Assembly: GCA_028564705.1 (NCBI GenBank)
Contig: JAPXFQ010001507.1
Coordinates: 186,001-250,000, forward strand
From: Apricaphanius iberus
Lineage: Eukaryota; Chordata; Actinopteri; Cyprinodontiformes; Aphaniidae
Direction: 5' to 3'
Length of the DNA: 64,000 nucleotides
Within the stretch, counting starts at the first letter, position 1. Every line of letters starts with the position of its first letter. The notes under the pieces were generated by a model that was not told the origin of the DNA, did no database searches, and saw only the letters and a program-made list of their open reading frames with translations. Both the position numbers and the translations under genes were made by a program. Below are positions 58,736-64,000 of this stretch, piece by piece.

Positions 58736-58895
58736 TACAGTACAGGACAAAAGTTTGGACACACCTTCTCATTCAGTGTGTTTTCTTTATTTTCACAACT
58801 ATTTACATTGTAGATTCTCACTGTAGGCATCTACAATGTAGTAGTGTAAACACATTGATACAGAAGGTGTGTCCAAACGTTTGGCCTGTACAGTA
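58736..58895. mobile_element. Tc1 deletion derivative (156 bp) with TA TSD
   Basis: CAGTACAGGACAAAAGTTTG starts at 58738 and the inverse of CTGTACAGGCCAAACGTTTG ends at 58893, with TA on both sides. ACACACCTTCTCATTCAGTG and TTTCTTTATTTTCACAACTA are the outer part of a known teleost Tc1 family. The whole transposase has been lost. Confidence 0.8.
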
Positions 58896-60299
58896 TATAT
58901 GAAACCAAGTATAATTTTTCTTTAACTTCATAAATATATTATTTTATCATGGTTGTCCATGTAACATTCCAAGAAAATATATTGACTTGTGAATTGAATA
59001 TGATAAAATATAAAAACTCATCAGTTTTGTATCAGTATTTCTTGTACGCTGTTGTTCATAAAATGCCATTGTTCTAAAATAATTTTCAAGAAAGTGCATT
59101 CAGTATGGACTTACAGTAGGACTTAGATTTGTGGATACTTATGTCATATATCATTTATTTGCATTTAGAGCAGGTAATACATGTTTATATGGCGTTATAG
59201 CACTTCAGTTTATTAAAATTTACAACTCAAAAACATTCATGTTAGAATAGGGCATAAATTCAGCTTAAAGATAATTTGTGGGATCTTTATGGGGCTTTGT
59301 TTAGCCTCATAAAGCTAAACAGCTTTAACTAAAGAAAAAACAAACTGCTGTAAAAATACAACTATTATGTTTGACAATCCATTTAGTCAAAAAGATGAAT
59401 TATGATCCACTTTCTGTTTCTACAGCTGTAATTATGAGTCATCCTCTGTGAAGGTTGTGAACTCCCCAGGTCCTTGTGGTCTGTTCTGTTTGTCACCTTG
59501 TTTCCTTTTTTTTTCTGTGGTGCTGCCTTGGTGTGAGAAGTGTTGCTGGTAAACTGACTGGGCTCTGTGCCTGCCATACTTCGTTACAGACAGCAAGCCT
59601 CAGTCCTTTGAGATAAAATGTCATCCCTGCACAGGCAACTTCATGCAGAGGCCTCAAGGTTTTGGCAGCCCGCTTTAACATCTTGACACAACTCAGCCTG
59701 CTAATGAACTGCATTACAAACCCACAGGGCAGCCTGGACATACAGGAATACTTTTCTTCTTTTTGTTTTTCAGAATGTTATGTAAAAACTTTGTTTGAAG
59801 TTAATATAGAATAAATTACTTGGAGAAGAATAAAAGAATTTTGACAAAAATACAAATAAAAAAAATAGGCTTTATTTAAATAAAAAACATTAATCGAGGT
59901 CCCATTCTGTTGTTTTCTCTGCTTTGAATGTTCATTTGTTTAACCCCAGACATTTCAACATCTCACTCTTAGGTTTCCGAAAGGAATTGACCAAGATGAT
60001 TTTAACCAATAATTAACTGACTGGAAAAAGTTTGTTTAGACAGGTATGGACATGGATCTCTCCTGTTATATGACCCAATTCAGGGTGTTATGTTTAACTT
60101 AGGTAAGAAAGTGCCCTAAAAGACAGATAGGTTTAAAAAAATGTATGTTATCGCTTGATAAATATTTACAGACATGAAAAACATTTAATCACTCTTTCAC
60201 ACGTTTTGGTACTGACAGATATGTAACAAGCACATTTAGCTCATATCTGTCACAAGTGGTATTTTTTAATCTTTCATTTGTCTAAACACCCTCTAAAAG
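58896..60299. other. AT-rich intergenic sequence
   Basis: No recognised element. The overlapping minus frames at 59383-59741 lack motifs and splice logic. Confidence 0.45.
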
Positions 60300-61164
60300 T
60301 CTAGAAACCTGATCTTCTCTTTTGGGTTTTCCCTTCATGTGTCGCCACAGTGAATCATCTGTCTCCAATTAGTCCTAACATCTGCACCCTCTGCCCTCAC
60401 AACACCGAACTTAACGTCCTCTTTCACCACTTCCATAAATCTCATTTTTGGTCTTCCCCTCTGTCTCCTCCCTGGTGGCTCCAAACTCATCACCTTTCTT
60501 TCGATGTAATCGTCGTTTCGCCTCTGAACAAGTCCAAGCCAGCTCAGTCTGGCCTCTCTAATTTTATATCCAAAACTTGAGCTGTCCCTCTGATGTAGAC
60601 ATTCCTTATCATATCTGTCCTTGTCAGTCTCAAATAGAATCTCAACATCTTGAGTTTTGCAACATTCAGTTTGGGTTCCTCTCATTTCTTCATTGGTACT
60701 GTCTTTAAACCATACAACATCACTGGTCTCACTACTGTCTTGTACACCGTTCCTTTCATTCCTGATAAAACCCCAGTATCACACATCACACCAGACATTC
60801 TTATCCACCCATTCCAACCAGCTTGTACACGCTTCTTCACTTCTTTTCCACACTCTCCGTTAAGTACACAAAGTCCTCTACCTTATTCACTTCCACTCCC
60901 TGGAACTTCCCTGTTCTACTCGGGTCTCTTTCTTTAGCTTTTCCTCCACCTGTGCCCTTCTCTCACTGTAGATCACAATGTCATCTACAAACATCATAGT
61001 CCATGGAGACTCCTGTCTAACCTCATCTGCCAGCCTATCCATCACTAAAGCAATCAAGAAGGTGCATAGAGCTGATCCTTGATCGAATCCCACCTCCACC
61101 TTGAATTCCACCATCATTCCTACAGCACACCTCACTTCTGTCTCACTGCTCTAGAAACCTGATC
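60300..61164 (-). mobile_element. RTE-type LINE, 5' truncated, with 15-bp TSD
   Basis: TCTAGAAACCTGATC is present at 60300-60314 and again at 61150-61164, bracketing 835 bp. The reverse transcriptase lies on the minus strand and its stop is only about 20 bp from the 3' boundary; such a short 3' UTR is usual in RTE elements. The 3' end reads CCCAAAAGAGAA. Confidence 0.8.
60335..61149 (-). pseudogene. RTE reverse transcriptase, C-terminal half
   Basis: The first block (minus, from 61135) reads VEVGFDQGSALCTFLIALVM, then MFVDDIVIYSERRAQVEEKL. It holds the palm motif with FVDD where FADD is usual, both Asp kept. The second block (60335-60685) has GYKIREARLSWLGLVQRRND, then EPPGRRQRGRPKMRFMEVVK and WRQMIHCGD, the RTE C-terminal tail. 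A frame break between 60690 and 60890 and the missing N-terminal RT fingers and endonuclease make it non-functional. Enzymes of this clade reverse-transcribe LINE RNA at a nicked target. Clade assignment rests on motif resemblance. Confidence 0.75.
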
Positions 61165-61228
61165 AAATATTTTTTTTAAATATTTTTTTTACTGTCTGTA
61201 AGATTTAACTTGTAAATGTACTGAACTT

Positions 61229-61400
61229 GGGGCTGCACAGTGGTGCGGTTGGTAGCTCTGTTTCCTTGCACATTATTGTCCTTTGTTCTCCCTGTGCATG
61301 TGTGGGTTCCCTCCAGGTACTCCAGCTTCCCCCCGCAGTCCAAAAGTATGACTCATCCTGTGTGTCTTAATGTTGCCCTGCAATGGACTGGTGACCCACA
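61229..61400 (+). repeat. Teleost SINE-like repeat (GGGCTGCACAGTGGTGC type)
   Basis: TGGGGCTGCACAGTGGTGCG, CTGTGCATGTGTGGGTTCC, CAGCTTCCCCCCGCAGTCC and GCCCTGCAATGGACTGGTGA follow the order of a very common fish repeat, with internal deletions. Related end words occur at 3821 and 9361. Confidence 0.6.
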
Positions 61401-61502
61401 TATATATTGTGATTTTTTTTAAATCTATAACTGTGATTATGTAAGACCCGTGAATCCTCTTTGCATCCTCCTCCCCGCATCGTCCCCTCATTTCCACTTT
61501 TC

Positions 61503-62335
61503 TTAATGGGACTATAATATAAGTTTAACCAAAAATATAACTCACATATTAAAAAGGCCTTCCTCATATATACTCCAGCAATGCCCGGGTCAGTAGATTG
61601 AGCCTTGGCCTTTTTACTGTGGTTGCAGCAGACGCGGGGCAGCAACCAATCAGCGACGGGATGTCGGCATTAAGGGCAGGGAAGACAGAGGACGAGCTGA
61701 GCAGCTGAGCCGCCGGCTGGAGCTACTTGGGGATCGAGGAGGATGGAGGACGAGCCGTGAGCTGGAGCTACTCAACGAGCAGGGCCTTCACCGTGATTAG
61801 AGAGGAGTCGGCTAGATCAAGCTGGAAGGCTGGGGATTCGGAGACTCAAGAAAATATCGCACCTTATTTCGTAGAAGATATCGGAGTACCAGGTAAGCAG
61901 TTAAATATGTTCTTTTACCTTTCTTGTTATTCTACCTAACACTAGAACAAACCTGGTTAGGGCAACTATGGTTAATAAATATACACTACTATTTTCCCGG
62001 TGGGAGAGAAACCCCCACCTGCACGCTGATGTACTGACGGACCAACGCAGAGTACAAATGTGCAAGCAGCTGGGTTTTTATTTTAAAAGCAGCAAGCAGC
62101 TTCAAGTAGCGGCGAAACTCCAGCCCAGACGTCAACTAAACTTTAATATCTCCTACCTCAGTTAAAGTCATGCCTACAAATCTGTAAAATGTCCAGGACG
62201 TGACTGACTCAGCTGTTGTTTCTGATTGTATGTGCTCAGTCGGCATTCACACCTCGTTCACGGGCTTACCATTTAGGCTGCTGTTATGCATTTAGCCTGA
62301 GTGCAACACTTTCAAACTCCACATAGTCCCTTTAA
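61503..62335 (+). mobile_element. TTAA-flanked element with exon and splice donor
   Basis: TTAA (61503-61506) is followed by TGGGACTATAATATAAG. The inverse of AGGGACTATGTGGAGTTTG ends at 62331, followed by TTAA at 62332-62335. A GC-rich block at 61620-61890 ends at a strong donor. Piggybac-like by TSD; no transposase. Confidence 0.65.
61727..61892 (+). other. Exon-like frame ending at a GTAAGC donor
   Basis: Open frame without an ATG at its start: WSYSTSRAFTVIREESARSS then SETQENIAPYFVEDIGVP, reaching the donor CCAG/GTAAGCAG at 61893. It follows GC-rich, GAG-rich leader sequence. It is protein-like and inside a TTAA element; unrecognised. Confidence 0.35.
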
Positions 62336-64000
62336 AAGCTTTATATTCAAAAGTCAACACATGGAAAAATATAAGAAATAGTGTGACAGCAGATTTACAT
62401 TTTCATTTTAATTCTTTGTTTCAGCAATGGATAGAAATAGCTAAATCCATTATTGTGAAAAATAAAACAAAGCCTGTATTTTATTGAGTTTATTCTTGTG
62501 ATTGCAAGTCAGAGCTCTCCAAAGGCATCCTCATTTGATTATGAGGTCAGTGCATGATTCCTAGATGCAAACCATTTAGCTGCTTTTAATCAACAGAGTC
62601 TGTCAGACTCAGCTAATTAGTGAGTTATTAAAATGGGGGTGGCAGTGCTTTGGCAGGACTTCACAGTTTCCAGTCCTTTTGGTTATTTCTGCTTTTGGCA
62701 GCAGCCATGTTTGTGTTTGAAAGAGAAACTCCAAAGTATATAAGGGGTTTCAGCAACACATTGTTTTTGTATATTAAATGACACGGCTGCATATGCAACA
62801 ATCAAATGCAGCAAACTACTAGTTTTTATAATTAAAGAAAATAGAAAAATATGTAAAGATATTGTCAGAGTTTTATATGGTGTAGATGAAAACTATAGCA
62901 AACTTAGCTTCAAGAAGCAGTAAGATTAAAGAATAATCACTTTATCAAACACATCATGGTCCTCTGAGTAGGTGCATAGCTTACTAACCTTCTTAGTGCA
63001 GCTTTTGGCTTTTGCTAAATCAATCCATGGCATATAACTCTTGTGGGAAAATAAAGATTATGTTTTATATCAACTGCAGAGTAATATTGTCTGCTTGGTC
63101 CCTTCCATCCATTATGCATAAATCTAATTTTCTAAAGTGCTTTGTAGAACCTGCAACACCTGCAGTAAAACATTTCAGCTTCACTCTTAACAAACTGCTA
63201 ATGCAATTTATGTAATTTTTTCCGAGGTTGTGTATTTTTTGGTAACTTACCAAAATATATAAAATTTAAGCGGCAAGCAGCCTGTAGCTTCCCTCGCAGC
63301 TTTGCGCTGCTCTGGCCTGTGCTGCAACTGTGGGACTCACACACCGCCATCTCAACTGCCTCTCAACACTTTTACCAAGCCTCACTTTTTACCAATGGCC
63401 GACCTCAAGAGGGAAAAGCACCCTTGATTGAAAATGTTTTAAGGAGTCTTGAGAAACCATATATTTTCTGAATTGTATAATCGTTGCTCAAAACAGTGCT
63501 TGACAAGAATTACTGTAATGATTCTAGGTGGCGCTGTGCAGGTATTAAGCCAAACACACCAAGTATTTCATTACTTATGTGCTTAGGGCCGTATTCCTAT
63601 CCATGTTGCTGAATTTAGAACAAATCAGATTATGTGTTTAGAAATTAGAGTCAAACGTATTTCCATGGCGTAATGTGAGGATTCGCCATGCTGCTACAAC
63701 CACACTGAGTTTCCTAACCTCTCAGCTCTGGACAAAAAAATTAAAGCAGCCTCTGTTGAGTCACAATCCATAGTTATATGTTGATTAGGTAAAAGGAGCC
63801 AAATATCAACCTATCTTACTGAACATTACACTTTCTGTTTTGAGGGGGCGGGGCTTTGATGACTTCTAATTACTTCAATACAGTGTTCGGTTGTGGTATG
63901 TGATGACAGTTCTGAAGTATGTTAGAGATGTGATGTTTAAAATGGAACATAGTACACCTTCTAATTATATGGAGAAAAGCTAAAACTGTAGACTTGGCCA
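62336..64000. other. Intergenic, possible undefined repeat at 63270-63560
   Basis: 63270-63430 is GC-richer (CGGCAAGCAGCCTGTAGC, CGCAGCTTTGCGCTGC) and 63530 has TAGGTGGCGCTGTGCAG, both suggestive of repeat sequence, but no ends were found. The rest shows nothing recognisable. Confidence 0.4.

Noticed and set aside
1..64000. CRISPR arrays, operons, bacterial promoters, tRNA or rRNA genes
   Set aside because: The window is vertebrate-type repeat-rich DNA; the only direct repeats are transposon-related or microsatellites, and the only tRNA-like segment is a SINE head.

Overview
The window looks like a stretch of teleost fish genome: AT-rich, almost no protein-coding capacity, and packed with degraded transposable elements of classes typical of teleosts. 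I recognise Tc1 elements of several families, hAT, PIF/Harbinger-like and TTAA-flanked (piggyBac-like) non-autonomous elements, an L1/Tx1-type LINE, an RTE-type LINE, L2/Rex1-type LINE ends, Penelope-like elements with GIY-YIG endonuclease, a Ty3/gypsy pol fragment, a tRNA-derived SINE and microsatellites. The species cannot be told from the sequence. Family names come from remembered sequence resemblance and from terminal repeats and target-site duplications (TSDs) read directly; no search was run.

Layout. 1-10 kb: sparse repeats (a TIR element at the left edge, a short ATG exon with splice donor, a tRNA-SINE near 8.7 kb). 11-15 kb: a Tc1 element on the minus strand, broken into 10990-12026 and 14177-14405 by about 2.1 kb of other transposon DNA that holds decayed exon-like blocks. 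15-21 kb: a MAEVDM mini-exon, an LTR, a Harbinger-like element sharing a family with the left-edge copy, two fused Tc1 remnants and a teleost repeat. 22-27.2 kb: a GC-rich nest, an L1/Tx1 LINE on the minus strand with a probable long 3' UTR, into which a 261-bp LTR-like element (5-bp TSD), a Penelope-like element (11-bp TSD) and a LINE tail have inserted. 30-33.2 kb: Harbinger-like and TTAA elements, then two exon-like blocks (32382-32625, 33053-33204) with compatible splice phases; these are the best candidate for host coding sequence. 33.4-36.1 kb: a hAT element and a second Penelope-like copy with an uninterrupted 166-codon GIY-YIG frame. 38-43 kb: LINE tails, a hAT end and abundant teleost repeats. 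45-49 kb: a TTAA element, a Harbinger-like element with a duplicated end, (AT)n, and gypsy RNase H/integrase remains. 49.7-58.9 kb: hAT, Tc1 ends, a nested direct-repeat array, a 142-bp palindrome, LINE ends and a 156-bp Tc1 deletion derivative. 60.3-62.3 kb: a 5'-truncated RTE LINE with a 15-bp TSD and a TTAA element with an exon and splice donor.

No complete host gene, tRNA, rRNA or CRISPR was seen. The most interesting recurring pattern is that several non-autonomous elements still carry a short open first exon ending in a strong GTAAG splice donor.
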